Below are positions 7,144 to 15,615 of a stretch of DNA of 64,000 nucleotides, one piece after another (within the stretch, counting starts at the first letter, position 1; each line of letters opens with the position of its first letter). A program made the position numbers and the translations under genes. This DNA is from Arthrobacter sp. ISL-85 (GTDB taxonomy: Bacteria > Actinomycetota > Actinomycetes > Actinomycetales > Micrococcaceae): positions 1 to 64,000 of the forward strand of contig NZ_JAGGPQ010000020.1 in the NCBI RefSeq assembly GCF_018613675.1, written 5' to 3'. The notes under the pieces were generated by a model. That model was given only the letters and a program-made list of their open reading frames with translations. It was not told the origin of the DNA and did not search any database.

Positions 7144-8532
7144 TCACAACCAGGCGGGCGGCGAGCTTCCATACCGCGGCGGCGGGGACTGGTAGTCCAG
7201 CGGCCGCCCGGCGTCCAGCAGGGGCGGCCCAACGTAGCGCAGTTCCCCGTAGCTGCTGTCTTTAAGGCGATATACCGGAGCGGGCAGTTCCGCCGGGCTT
7301 TCCGTGCTGGCCGGGTTTTGCATGCTGGCGGTCAGGGAAAACAGTTCCTCCGCGGTGCGGGCCAGCGACAGGTGGGCGGCGCCTCCCATGCCTGTCTCAC
7401 GGCGCACGGCCAGAAGACGGACGGCAGCCGCGGCCACCCCGTATCCGGTGGCGTGGTCCAGCGCCTGGACCGGAAGGGCACCGGGGCGCCAGCCGTCGTC
7501 GTCGTTCTCCATGCCGTACAGGTGCGCGATTCCGCTGGCCGCCTGGACAATACTGTCGAAGCCGCGCAGGCCGCTCCACGGCCCACTGCTGCCCCAGCTG
7601 TCCAGGGTGACCACCACCAGTCCCGGGTGTGCTGCCAGCAGTTTCCGTGGGTTGAGCCCAAAGCGGTCCAGGGCGCCGTGCCGGTAGCCGGTGACCACGG
7701 CATCCGCGCCGGCCAGGAGTTGCTGGAGCCGGTGCTGGTTTGCCGGGAGCCCCAGGTCGGTTGCTGCGCTGCGCTTGCCAAACGCCGTGTCCACGAACTG
7801 GTCTTCGATCTCGGGAAAGGCGGGCGGGTCGATCCGCAGGACGTCTGCGCCGAGCGCCGCCAGCAGGCGGGTGGCGACCGGTCCTGCGATCACGCGCGTA
7901 AGGTCCAGGACCCGGAGCCCGGCCAAGGGTAGGCCGTCCATGGGCAGGCCGTCCACGGGCAGGCCGCCGGTGTGATCTCCGGCGCCGGTGCCAGTGCCTG
8001 CTGCCGCTCCAATGTCCCGCAGCCCTATGCCGCTGGTGGTGCCGTCGGCATGCTCCACAGCGATCCATGGCCCTAAGCCGGCCGCACGTCCCATGTCGGT
8101 TGCAAGCCATTCGCTGCGTGTCCTGACAGCCGCGGCGATCCCGCCTTGGCCCTGGATGGCGGCCTCGGCCTCCAGCGCGGCCATGGAGCGGAGCTGCCGT
8201 TCCACCCCTTCCGCGGAGGTGGCACCCAGCGCCTGCAGGAGCCGCTTCTCGTGGTGGGGGTAGTTCGCATGCAACCGTATCCAGCCGTCGGCGGTCTTCC
8301 GGAAGCCGGAAAGCCGTGCAAAGCCCTGCGGCTTGCGCCCCGCAATCCGCAGGTGCCCGAAGGAATCAAACGCCGCCGCCGTCAGTGTGGGGGTGGTACT
8401 GAACCGGCCAGGGGTCCCCGCGTACAAATCCAGTGCCTCCGCTGCTGCTTCCACAGACTGCAGCGCCAGGCCCTCGACGTCGAGCTTCCCCGCCCACCAC
8501 CGGGGCGTGGGATGCGTGGCCGCGGCCATCAT
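7144..8532 (-). CDS. CaiB/BaiF family III CoA-transferase, rearranged architecture
   Basis: 462 residues. Residues from about 255 on contain the usual N-terminal CaiB core: GLRVLDLTRVIAGPVATRLL, a nucleotide/CoA-binding GADVLRIDPP, and GFDSIVQAASG, whose Asp is the expected catalytic acyl carrier. The first ~190 residues resemble what is normally the C-terminal part (SGFRKTADGWIRLHANYP, then an R...EW segment). The two blocks are joined by a Gly-rich linker containing a triple repeat (GLPVDGLPMDGLPLAGL). It transfers CoA between acids; substrate unknown. The start ATG lies 8 bases after the glycerophosphodiesterase stop, so both are co-transcribed. Confidence 0.82.
   Translation of the reverse strand: MMAAATHPTPRWWAGKLDVEGLALQSVEAAAEALDLYAGTPGRFSTTPTLTAAAFDSFGHLRIAGRKPQGFARLSGFRKTADGWIRLHANYPHHEKRLLQALGATSAEGVERQLRSMAALEAEAAIQGQGGIAAAVRTRSEWLATDMGRAAGLGPWIAVEHADGTTSGIGLRDIGAAAGTGTGAGDHTGGLPVDGLPMDGLPLAGLRVLDLTRVIAGPVATRLLAALGADVLRIDPPAFPEIEDQFVDTAFGKRSAATDLGLPANQHRLQQLLAGADAVVTGYRHGALDRFGLNPRKLLAAHPGLVVVTLDSWGSSGPWSGLRGFDSIVQAASGIAHLYGMENDDDGWRPGALPVQALDHATGYGVAAAAVRLLAVRRETGMGGAAHLSLARTAEELFSLTASMQNPASTESPAELPAPVYRLKDSSYGELRYVGPPLLDAGRPLDYQSPPPRYGSSPPAWL
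7927..7971. repeat. Three 15-bp in-frame repeats in the CoA-transferase linker
   Basis: Units of 15 bases beginning GGGYAGGCCGTCCA (7927-7941, 7942-7956) and a more diverged third unit (7957-7971) encode the GLPxD/A periodicity between the two halves of the CoA-transferase. The repeats are exact multiples of a codon, so copy number could change without a frameshift. Confidence 0.75.
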
Positions 8533-8540
8533 GTCCGCCG

Positions 8541-9440
8541 CTACTTTCCCTGCGGAGAGGCCACGTGGAGCTGGTCGAGGACCAGGGCCGGCACGTTGGT
8601 GGTGATCTCCTGGATGCCCAACTCCCGGCAGAGCGCCACGTCCTCCGGGGAGTCCACAGTCCACACCCTGAAGCGGCGGCCGGAGTCCAGCCAGCGGCGG
8701 ACGGTATCGGGTCGCTCCCGGACGTACTCGATGCCGGGGCCGGCCATCCCCACCTCGCGGTCGTCCAGGATCCGTTCGCCCTCCAGCTGGGTGGCTTTCA
8801 TCAGGTTGGCGATGGCACCGCCGGCAATTGGCCCCACGCCCAGTCCGCCGCGGATCTCGTGGATGGTGAGATCGTCCACGAGCTGGCAGATGTACTGCGG
8901 CGGGACGGAAAGGAGCAGGTGGCGGACCGAATCCGGGCTGAAGCTCATGAAGGTCACGGCCACGTTGTCCACAGTGGAGCTTTGCGGGTCCCAGCCCTCG
9001 CTGCGGAGTACCTCCAGCACCCGGTCCTCCAGCTTGAGCTGGTAGGGACTTGGGTGCTTGAGCTCGATGGCGAGTTTCACGGGGCGGCCCGCTCCGCGGA
9101 GGAGGTCCAACAGCTCCGGGAGGGTAAGGAGCTGTTCGGACCGGGCCCCGTAGGTTTCCGGGATGCGGGCTCCCTTCCAGGACGAGAAATCCAACTGGCG
9201 CAGTTCCTCCAGCGTCCGTTCTGCCACCGGCCCCGTCCCGTCCGACGTACGGTCCAGGTTGGCGTCGTGGAGCAGGACCAAATGCTGGTCCCGGGTCAGG
9301 TGGACATCGCACTCCACCCCGTCGGCTCCGTCAGCCAGGGCCTGCAGGTAGGCGGCGCGGGTGTGTTCGGCGTATGCGCCGCTGGAACCGCGGTGGGCGA
9401 AGACCAGCGGCCGCTGCGGCACTGACTCGTCAATTGTCAT
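8541..9440 (-). CDS. Glycerophosphodiester phosphodiesterase family protein
   Basis: 299 residues. The GDPD signature appears at once: FAHRGSSGAYAEHTRAAY (first catalytic His), then DGADGVECDVHLTRDQHLVLLHD with the metal-binding Glu and Asp and the second catalytic His. Further blocks KLAIELKHP and YVRERPDTVRRWLDSGRRFRVWTVD are typical of cytoplasmic bacterial members. It hydrolyses glycerophosphodiesters to glycerol-3-phosphate and an alcohol. No signal peptide is seen. The start is ATG 9440; a GTG two codons upstream is possible. It precedes the CoA-transferase by 8 bases. Confidence 0.9.
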   Translation of the reverse strand: MTIDESVPQRPLVFAHRGSSGAYAEHTRAAYLQALADGADGVECDVHLTRDQHLVLLHDANLDRTSDGTGPVAERTLEELRQLDFSSWKGARIPETYGARSEQLLTLPELLDLLRGAGRPVKLAIELKHPSPYQLKLEDRVLEVLRSEGWDPQSSTVDNVAVTFMSFSPDSVRHLLLSVPPQYICQLVDDLTIHEIRGGLGVGPIAGGAIANLMKATQLEGERILDDREVGMAGPGIEYVRERPDTVRRWLDSGRRFRVWTVDSPEDVALCRELGIQEITTNVPALVLDQLHVASPQGK

Positions 9441-9489
9441 GGACACACGGTAACCGACCGGCCCGCGCCTTCGGCGCTAGGCTTGGCAC

Positions 9490-10851
9490 ATGCAGGTGAA
9501 CTCTGAGGCAACTACCGGGCCAACCACGCAGGAAGCACCCGCCGAAACAGCGCAGCAGCCGGGGCCCGGCACTGGGGGGGCAGGCGCCGTCGTAAGCCGC
9601 CAGCTTGGTGCCGGCGATGCCGAAAAGGCGGCAGCGCTGCGGAAAATGAAGCTGCTGGCACTGAGCCTGCTGATTGCCATGGCCGTGATCTTTGTGTTCG
9701 CGTTCGCGCTGCAGAAGGACTACCCGTGGCTGCAGTACGTGCGCGCCGCGGCCGAGGGCGGCATGGTGGGCGCTCTCGCTGACTGGTTCGCCGTGACGGC
9801 CCTGTTCAAGTACCCCATGGGCATCAAGATCCCGCACACCGCCATCATTCCGCGCCGGAAGGACCAGATCGGCGCCTCCCTGGGCGAGTTCGTGGAGACC
9901 AACTTCCTCTCCGAGCAGGTGGTCCAGGACAAGCTGGCCAGCGTCAACATTGCCCGCCGGGCAGGTGAGTGGCTGGCTGCGCCCGGCGGGGCTGACCGGG
10001 TGGCTAAGGAGGGGGCTGCGGTGATCCGCGGTGCCTTCAAGGTGTTGAATGACGACGACGTCCAGGCCGTCATTGAGGGCATGGTCCGCAAGCACCTGCT
10101 GGCTCCGCCCTGGGGACCACCTGTGGGCAGGCTGGCTGAGCGGATCTTCCACGACGGGCACCATCACACGCTGGTGGACCTGCTGGTGGACCGCGCGGCG
10201 GACTGGGTGGACGACAACCACCAGACCGTGACCCACCTGGTGTCCGACCGCTCCCCCACCTGGGTTCCGCAGTTCGTGGACGGGCTGGTGGGTGACAAGG
10301 TCTACATCGAGATCCTCAAGTTCGTGCGGGCGGTCCAGGCTGACCCCCGCCACCAGGTACGCCAGTCCATCGACAAGTACCTCAACGACCTCGCCCAGGA
10401 CCTCCAGCATGATGCGGCAATGATTGCCCGCGCAGAGGACATCAAAGCGCAGGTCCTGGGCGATCCGGAGGTGCGCGAACTTGCCTCCCGGACCTGGGGC
10501 ACCGTCAAGAATGCGCTGCTGGGCGCCGTGGATGATCCGGACAGCGAGCTCACCATCAAGTTCAAGGCGGCCGTCCGTGACTTTGGGTCGCGGCTGATGC
10601 AGGACCCCGAACTGGCCGGCAAGGTCAACGCCTGGATTGGCGACGCCGCGGGGTACTTGGTGCGGACCTACCGTTCGGACATCGCCGGGGTCATCACGGA
10701 TACCGTGGCCCGCTGGGATGCTGAGGAAACCTCGCAGAAGATCGAGCTCCAGGTGGGCAAGGACCTGCAGTTCATCCGCATCAACGGCACCGTGGTGGGG
10801 TCCCTGGCCGGCCTGGCAATTTTCACGGTGGCGCAGCTGATTTTTGGGTAG
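9490..10851 (+). CDS. DUF445 domain membrane protein
   Basis: 453 residues. A Thr/Ala/Pro-rich N-terminal tail is followed by a membrane helix at about residues 54-75 (KLLALSLLIAMAVIFVFAFAL). Next comes the DUF445 hallmark YVRAAAEGGMVGALADWFAVTALFKYPMG, then the conserved IPHTAIIPRRKDQIG. A long helical soluble domain follows, and a C-terminal helix GTVVGSLAGLAIFTVAQLI. The family (YjiN/YheB-like) is widespread in Actinobacteria; its biochemical function is unknown. It is a single gene divergent from the glycerophosphodiesterase with about 50 bases between starts. Confidence 0.88.
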   Translation: MQVNSEATTGPTTQEAPAETAQQPGPGTGGAGAVVSRQLGAGDAEKAAALRKMKLLALSLLIAMAVIFVFAFALQKDYPWLQYVRAAAEGGMVGALADWFAVTALFKYPMGIKIPHTAIIPRRKDQIGASLGEFVETNFLSEQVVQDKLASVNIARRAGEWLAAPGGADRVAKEGAAVIRGAFKVLNDDDVQAVIEGMVRKHLLAPPWGPPVGRLAERIFHDGHHHTLVDLLVDRAADWVDDNHQTVTHLVSDRSPTWVPQFVDGLVGDKVYIEILKFVRAVQADPRHQVRQSIDKYLNDLAQDLQHDAAMIARAEDIKAQVLGDPEVRELASRTWGTVKNALLGAVDDPDSELTIKFKAAVRDFGSRLMQDPELAGKVNAWIGDAAGYLVRTYRSDIAGVITDTVARWDAEETSQKIELQVGKDLQFIRINGTVVGSLAGLAIFTVAQLIFG

Positions 10852-10882
10852 GTTTTCGCGGCGGATGTTTTGTGGCGCTGCG

Positions 10883-10928
10883 CAGATTCCTTTTCGCGCC
10901 GGTTATTTGGGGTGCGAAGAGGAATCTG
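10883..10928. terminator. 15-bp inverted repeat, probable convergent terminator
   Basis: CAGATTCCTTTTCGC (10883-10897) pairs with GCGAAGAGGAATCTG (10914-10928), 15 pairs with one G-T wobble, around a 16-base loop. Additional GCTGCG/CAGC pairing flanks it. It lies between the convergent DUF445 and pxpA genes. The A/T-rich inner arms and central position suit a bidirectional terminator, though no long T run follows. Confidence 0.6.
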
Positions 10929-10974
10929 AGCAGCGAGAACGCGGACGACGGCGGCACGCGGTTCTGTCCCTGAA

Positions 10975-11724
10975 CTAAGCGAAGGACTCCAACTGCACAC
11001 CGGCAGCCTCAAGTGCGGCCCTTACCCGGACTGCCGCCTCCACTGCGCCCGGAGTGCCGCCATGGATACGCAGGGAGTCCGGCTGGACGGTGACCACGGA
11101 CCCGTCGATGGCCACCACTTCGCCCTGCGTTGCCAGGCGCACGGCCCGCTCAACGATCGTGTCGACGTCGTGCACTATGGCATCTTCCCGGGAAAGCGGC
11201 ACCAGCGTGCCGTCAGCGAAGTAGGCGCGGTCGGCGAAGGCCTCGGTGAACACCGGGTGGCCGGCCTCCTTGGCCTGCTTCAGCAGCTCCGATCCCGCGG
11301 AACCCAGGATGGGAAGGCCCGGATCGTAGGCATTCACCGCCGCAACCACGGCAGAGGCCTGCTCGGCGTCGTGGATCAGCGCGTCGTACAAGGCACCGTG
11401 CGGCTTCACGAAGTCGACGGAGGCACCCACGGCATGCGCAATGCCGTCGAGCGCTCCCAGCTGGTACAGCACGTCACCAAAAAGCTCGTCAAAGCTCATA
11501 TCCAGCGAGCGCAGCCCGTAGCCGGCCAAATCGCGGTAGCCGATGTGCGCCCCTACGGTGACGTCCAGTTCGTAAGCGGCCCGGCAGCTGTCCAGCATGG
11601 TGACCGGATCGCCTGCGTGCAGGCCGCAGGCAACGTTGGCGCTGGTGGCCAACTGGAACATCGCCGGATCTCCTCCCGCGGTCCAGGAGCCGAATGATTG
11701 GCCTACGTCAGCGTTGAGATCCAA
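10975..11724 (-). CDS. pxpA: 5-oxoprolinase subunit A (LamB/YcsF family)
   Basis: 249 residues, usual length for PxpA. Family motifs are the N-terminal MDLNADVGQSFG, then TSANVACGLHAGDP, VGAHIGYRDLAGYG, VDFVKPHGALYD, and near the end RIHGGTPGAVEAA. PxpA works with PxpB and PxpC in ATP-dependent cleavage of 5-oxoproline to glutamate; neither partner gene is next to it here. The start is a TTG with GGAAGG about 8 bases upstream, lying 17 bases inside the end of the upstream membrane-protein gene, so translation is probably coupled. No ATG in this frame would preserve the conserved N-terminus. Confidence 0.88.
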   Translation of the reverse strand: MDLNADVGQSFGSWTAGGDPAMFQLATSANVACGLHAGDPVTMLDSCRAAYELDVTVGAHIGYRDLAGYGLRSLDMSFDELFGDVLYQLGALDGIAHAVGASVDFVKPHGALYDALIHDAEQASAVVAAVNAYDPGLPILGSAGSELLKQAKEAGHPVFTEAFADRAYFADGTLVPLSREDAIVHDVDTIVERAVRLATQGEVVAIDGSVVTVQPDSLRIHGGTPGAVEAAVRVRAALEAAGVQLESFA

Positions 11725-12511
11725 GTATGTTGCCTTCCAGGGTCAGGTTGTCCGGCCCGGCAGCCGCGGTCAGCTCCCCGGGGATGGTGTCCGGCATGGG
11801 TCCAAACGCCTCCCGGGCGTTCTTGGCCACTGCACGGCCCATCACGAGGTTACCGGCTCCGCCCACAACTGCCCCTATGCCGAAGGGGAGGGCCCGGCCA
11901 AACAGCGCCGTACCCTGCCGCCTGAGCAGGTTCTTGAGGAATGCGTGCTGAATGCTCTTCCGGACGCTGCCGAATCCCGGGATCGAGGACTTGGACAGCA
12001 TGTTCCCCCACACGTCTGCGGGCTTTGCACCGCCGGCCGTCTGGCCGCTGAGCGTCCCCAGCAGGGCAGTCCCCTCCTCGCCAAGCATGATGGCCATGAC
12101 CATGGTGCCGGCCTTCTCGGGGTTGGTGAGGCGAATGCCGTGGAGCTCTGCCAGCGAGGTGGCGTAGAGGGCCGTTGCTTCCAGGAAGCCAACGGTTGCG
12201 GCTGCGGAAAGTCCCAGCGACGCCACGGTTCCAACGCCAGGGACGACGGCGGTGGCACCCACCAGGGCACCCCCTCCGGCCACAGCCCGCAAGTAGTCGC
12301 GTTCCGCGATGTCTGCGAGCTGCGCGGCCGTGGCCCGCGGATGCTTCTTCTGGAGCCTGCGGATGTAGGCCACCACCAGGGGCCGCTGGATCTGGACTGC
12401 CTTCAGGAGCATGTTGTGGACGCCGGGCTTGGGCTTGCCGTCGGCATCGAACATTGCGTTATGGGCGGTTTCCTGTGCGATTCGTACTGCGGGATTGCTG
12501 CGCCTGGCCAT
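11708..12511 (-). CDS. Hypothetical protein with glycine-rich membrane-insertion segments
   Basis: 267 residues from the ATG at 12511, which has AAGGTGA 4-5 bases upstream and is preferred to the ATG four codons earlier. Two Gly/Ala-rich hydrophobic regions stand out: VAGGGALVGATAVVPGVGTVASLGLSAAATVGFLEATALYA and RALPFGIGAVVGGAGNLVMGRAVAKNAREAFG. This pattern is reminiscent of EcsC-type or DUF697-like membrane-associated proteins, but I cannot name the family. It overlaps the pxpA start by 17 bases, suggesting an operon; any link to 5-oxoproline use is speculative. Confidence 0.72.
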   Translation of the reverse strand: MARRSNPAVRIAQETAHNAMFDADGKPKPGVHNMLLKAVQIQRPLVVAYIRRLQKKHPRATAAQLADIAERDYLRAVAGGGALVGATAVVPGVGTVASLGLSAAATVGFLEATALYATSLAELHGIRLTNPEKAGTMVMAIMLGEEGTALLGTLSGQTAGGAKPADVWGNMLSKSSIPGFGSVRKSIQHAFLKNLLRRQGTALFGRALPFGIGAVVGGAGNLVMGRAVAKNAREAFGPMPDTIPGELTAAAGPDNLTLEGNILGSQR

Positions 12512-12581
12512 GGTCACCTTCATTCAAATCGACCTGCAGCGGGTAGGCTGCCGTGCTTATCCATCCTATGTGGACAAACAC

Positions 12582-12591
12582 TAAGCATGCT
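12582..12591. promoter_or_regulatory. Palindromic motif TAAGCATGCT, copy 1
   Basis: TAAGCATGCT lies 71 bases upstream of the start of the minus-strand gene at 12511. An identical decamer occurs at 43568-43577 in another promoter region. The core AGCATGCT is a perfect palindrome. A regulatory role is inferred only from position and recurrence. Confidence 0.35.
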
Positions 12592-12744
12592 GAACTTTCC
12601 GCTCGGCGCCCTGGGCCATCCTGTCGCGTTGCTCCCGACGGCGAAAACTTCGGGGCTGTATTCAGATGTGCTGGTGCGGCGGCCGGCGCCTCTGACCCGT
12701 CCCCTGCACGGGGTGCGGTGCCGGCCGCCTTGATGGACCGGAAA

Positions 12745-13686
12745 TCAGCGAAGGATGACCGTCCGGTTGCCGGACAGGACGATTCGTCCTTCAGCGTGCC
12801 AGCGCACGGCATTCGTCAATGCCGTGCATTCGGCGTCGCGGCCAACGGCGACCAGGTCGGAGGCGGAGTACGTGTGGTCCACCTCGATGACCTGCTGGGA
12901 AATGATGGGCCCCTCGTCCAGCTCGGCGTTGACGTAGTGCGCGGTGGCGCCGACGGTCTTGACGCCGCGGGCGTAGGCCTGGTGGTAGGGCTTGGCGCCC
13001 TTGAAGCTGGGCAGGAACGAGTGGTGGATGTTGATGGCCCGGCCGTCCAGCTGCCGGGTCAGGTCATCGCTGAGCACCTGCATATAGCGGGCCAGCACCA
13101 CCAGTTCCACGGCGTACTGGTCCACCAGCTCCAGCAGGCGCTCCTCAGCGTCCGCCTTGGTATCCGGTGCCACCGGGATGTGGTGGAAAGGAATGCCGTG
13201 CCAGGCTGCAAGCGGCTCCAGGTCCGGATGGTTGGACACCACTGCGGCAATCTGGACCGGCAACTCACCGCTGCGGGCGCGGAACAGGAGGTCGTTGAGG
13301 CAGTGCTCGTACTTGGAGACCATCACCAGGATGGGCTGCTTGCGTCCGTGGCGCTCCAGGCGCCAGTCCATCTGCCATTCCCGGGCCACCGGTTCGAACC
13401 CGGCCCGGAGGCGGCCAAGTTCCACCTCAACCTGGGAGGTGACGTGGATGCGCATGAAGAACCGGCCGCTTGCCCTGTCGCCGAACTGCTTGATGTCCAC
13501 GATGTAGCATTCCTGCTCCAGCAGGAAGGCCGCCACCGCCTGGACAATGCCAAGGGCATCCGGGCAATGGAACGTCAGCACGAATTCCTTGCCCGTTTCC
13601 GGAGCCATGGCCTGGAGCCGCCCGGCCCCGGAGAGGCGGGTCCCGGAGCTGCTGTCCTCCGACGTACGGGAGTCCGTGCCGATCAC
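12745..13686 (-). CDS. purU: Formyltetrahydrofolate deformylase
   Basis: 313 residues. After a poorly conserved 30-residue extension comes an ACT regulatory domain (FVLTFHCPDALGIVQAVAAFLLEQECYIVDIKQFGD). A formyltransferase-like catalytic domain follows with VSKYEHCLNDLLFR, IAAVVSNHPDLEPLA, GIPFHHIPV, LARYMQVLS, NIHHSFLPSFKGAKPYHQAYARGVKTVGATAHYV, DEGPIISQ; the Asn-His-Asp catalytic triad pattern is present. It hydrolyses 10-formyl-THF to formate and THF. The GTG start overlaps the cycA stop (GTGA); an ATG 26 codons in is the alternative. Its place behind cycA puts it under the upstream glycine riboswitch. Confidence 0.9.
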   Translation of the reverse strand: MIGTDSRTSEDSSSGTRLSGAGRLQAMAPETGKEFVLTFHCPDALGIVQAVAAFLLEQECYIVDIKQFGDRASGRFFMRIHVTSQVEVELGRLRAGFEPVAREWQMDWRLERHGRKQPILVMVSKYEHCLNDLLFRARSGELPVQIAAVVSNHPDLEPLAAWHGIPFHHIPVAPDTKADAEERLLELVDQYAVELVVLARYMQVLSDDLTRQLDGRAINIHHSFLPSFKGAKPYHQAYARGVKTVGATAHYVNAELDEGPIISQQVIEVDHTYSASDLVAVGRDAECTALTNAVRWHAEGRIVLSGNRTVILR

Positions 13687-15194
13687 CGCCTGACCCGCTC
13701 TTCCCCCGCTGCTGCGGCGGCACCCTGACGTCCGGCTTTGCCGGATGCGCCGTCGGTGAAGGCCTGGTCTGCCTGCAGTTCAGCCTGGAACGCGGCAAAA
13801 CGGGCCTGGTGTGCGGGCCGGCGGCGGAGGACAAACCATGCCGCGCCCAGAATCACGAACCACGCGGGGGTGACCAGCAGCGCCACCAGGGTGTCGGCCT
13901 GGGTGGTGAGCGCCCAGATCACGAAGGCAAAGAAGGCGAAGACCACCCAGACCATGGCGATACCGCCGGGCATCTTGAACTTCGAGGCCTCATGCAGGTG
14001 CGGGCGCCGGCGGCGGAAGGCGATGTAGCTGGCCAGGATGATCGACCAGACAAAGACGAAGCAGACGGCGGAGACGGTGGTCACCATGTCGAAGGCCTTC
14101 CCCACGTCCTGGCCGGCATACATGAGGACGACGCCGGACAGCAGCAGCACGCAGGAAAGGAACAGTGCGTTCTGGGGCACCTTCCGCCGGGACAGTTTGC
14201 CAAAGACGTCCGGGGCGTCGCCTTCCTGGGCAAGGCCGAACACCATGCGGGACGTCGAGTAAATGCCGGAGTTCGCTGAGGACATTGCGGAGCTCAGCAC
14301 CACAAGGTTAACCACGGTGGCCGCGGCGCCCAGGCCCGCCAGCGAGAACATGGCGATGAACGGGCTGTGGCCGGCCTGGAACTGGGTCCACGGCGTGACA
14401 GCCATCAGGATGATGAGGGCACCGACGTAGAAGAGGAGCACGCGTATGGGGATGGAGTTGATCGCCTTGGGCAGGTTCCGCTCCGGGTTCTTGGCCTCGG
14501 CGGCGGTGGTGCCCACCAGTTCAATGCCCACGAACGCAAACACGGCGATCTGGAAGCCGGCTACGAAGCCCATGAACTCGTTCGGGAAGAACCCCCCGTG
14601 GCTCCACAGGTTGGTGAAGGTGGCAGGGCCGGCGTCGGACTGGAAACCGGTGAAGATCATGAACAGGCCAACGACGATCAGCGCGGCAATGGCAATGATC
14701 TTGATCAGCGCGAACCAGAACTCTGTCTCGCCAAAGGCCTTCACGGTGGTGAGGTTCAGCAGGAGCAGGATGGCCACGGTGGCCAGGCCGGGGATCCACA
14801 GGGGCACGCCGGGCCACAGTTCGCGGGAGTAGCCGGCGATGGCGATGACATCGGCGATGCCGGTGATCACCCAGCAGAACCAATAGGTCCAGCCCGTAAA
14901 GAAGCCGGCCCACGGGCCCAGCAGGTCTGCGGCGAAGTCGCTGAAGGACTTGTAGTTGAGGTTGCTGAGCAGCAGTTCACCCATGGCGCGCATCACGAAG
15001 AACAGCATGAAGCCGATGATCATATACACGAAGATCACCGAGGGGCCGGCAGCGGAAATGGTCTTGCCGGAACCCATGAACAGGCCGGTGCCGATTGCGC
15101 CGCCGATGGCGATCAGTTGGATGTGGCGGTTGCTGAGCTGCCGCTCCAGGTGCGGGGCTCCGCCGCCGGGGGACGTCGGGGAATGGGTCGTCAT
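13683..15194 (-). CDS. cycA: Amino acid permease, CycA-like (glycine/D-serine/D-alanine)
   Basis: 503 residues, APC superfamily, amino acid transporter (AAT) family with about 12 helices. The first helix carries RHIQLIAIGGAIGTGLFMGSG and the GPSVIFVYMIIGF that follow; later blocks are FWFALIKIIAIAALIVVG and SSANSGIYSTSRMVFGLA. A C-terminal soluble tail follows. The frame is open 84 codons upstream, but those codons are riboswitch RNA; the ATG at 15194 with GGAG upstream is the real start. The glycine riboswitch in the leader and the coupling to purU favour glycine among possible substrates. Confidence 0.88.
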   Translation of the reverse strand: MTTHSPTSPGGGAPHLERQLSNRHIQLIAIGGAIGTGLFMGSGKTISAAGPSVIFVYMIIGFMLFFVMRAMGELLLSNLNYKSFSDFAADLLGPWAGFFTGWTYWFCWVITGIADVIAIAGYSRELWPGVPLWIPGLATVAILLLLNLTTVKAFGETEFWFALIKIIAIAALIVVGLFMIFTGFQSDAGPATFTNLWSHGGFFPNEFMGFVAGFQIAVFAFVGIELVGTTAAEAKNPERNLPKAINSIPIRVLLFYVGALIILMAVTPWTQFQAGHSPFIAMFSLAGLGAAATVVNLVVLSSAMSSANSGIYSTSRMVFGLAQEGDAPDVFGKLSRRKVPQNALFLSCVLLLSGVVLMYAGQDVGKAFDMVTTVSAVCFVFVWSIILASYIAFRRRRPHLHEASKFKMPGGIAMVWVVFAFFAFVIWALTTQADTLVALLVTPAWFVILGAAWFVLRRRPAHQARFAAFQAELQADQAFTDGASGKAGRQGAAAAAGEERVRR

Positions 15195-15247
15195 TGAGGA
15201 ACTCCATCGTTCGAGCGGCACCCGGGGTGTCGCAAAGATTGGATTTC

Positions 15248-15440
15248 CTCCCCGCTCTGTCTGGGACCTGAGAGTTTCCACTCGCCGGGATGGCGTGCTT
15301 GCACCGTCGGTGAGCCAGGACAGGGCCTGGCTGCTTTCCAGAGTTGCCTCACCGCGGCGGTACGGGGGCCTGAGAGTTTCCTGGGGAGGATTTGCTCCTA
15401 CGGCGCCTGCTGAACGTACCGGCAGGGCTCTCCCGCCGCA
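15248..15440 (-). ncRNA. Tandem glycine riboswitch in the cycA-purU leader
   Basis: Read on the minus strand, two aptamers follow each other. Aptamer 1 begins GGCGGGAGAG and contains GCAGGCGCCGTAGGAGCAA and AAACTCTCAGGCCC. The linker and start of aptamer 2 are AACTCTGGAAAGC; aptamer 2 contains CTCACCGACGGTGCAAGC, AAACTCTCAGGTCCC and closes with ACAGAGCGGGGA. These are the conserved blocks of class gcvT tandem glycine riboswitches. The cycA ATG follows 54 bases later. No U-tract terminator is obvious, so control may be translational or involve antitermination I cannot see. Glycine is expected to raise expression. Confidence 0.92.
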
Positions 15441-15615
15441 GGTCAAAAGCGTTGCTTGGTAAATCGGTCTTCAGTTATCAGGGGGCATCCACTTTGGCGC
15501 GGTTATCCCGCAGGATGGGTGGTGGACCCCTCCGGTGATTCCGGCCGGCGAACGGAGCGCCCAGCGTCGTTGAGCCAGTTCCGTGGCCCGGCCAGATCAC
15601 GGGGTTCAGTGTGGT

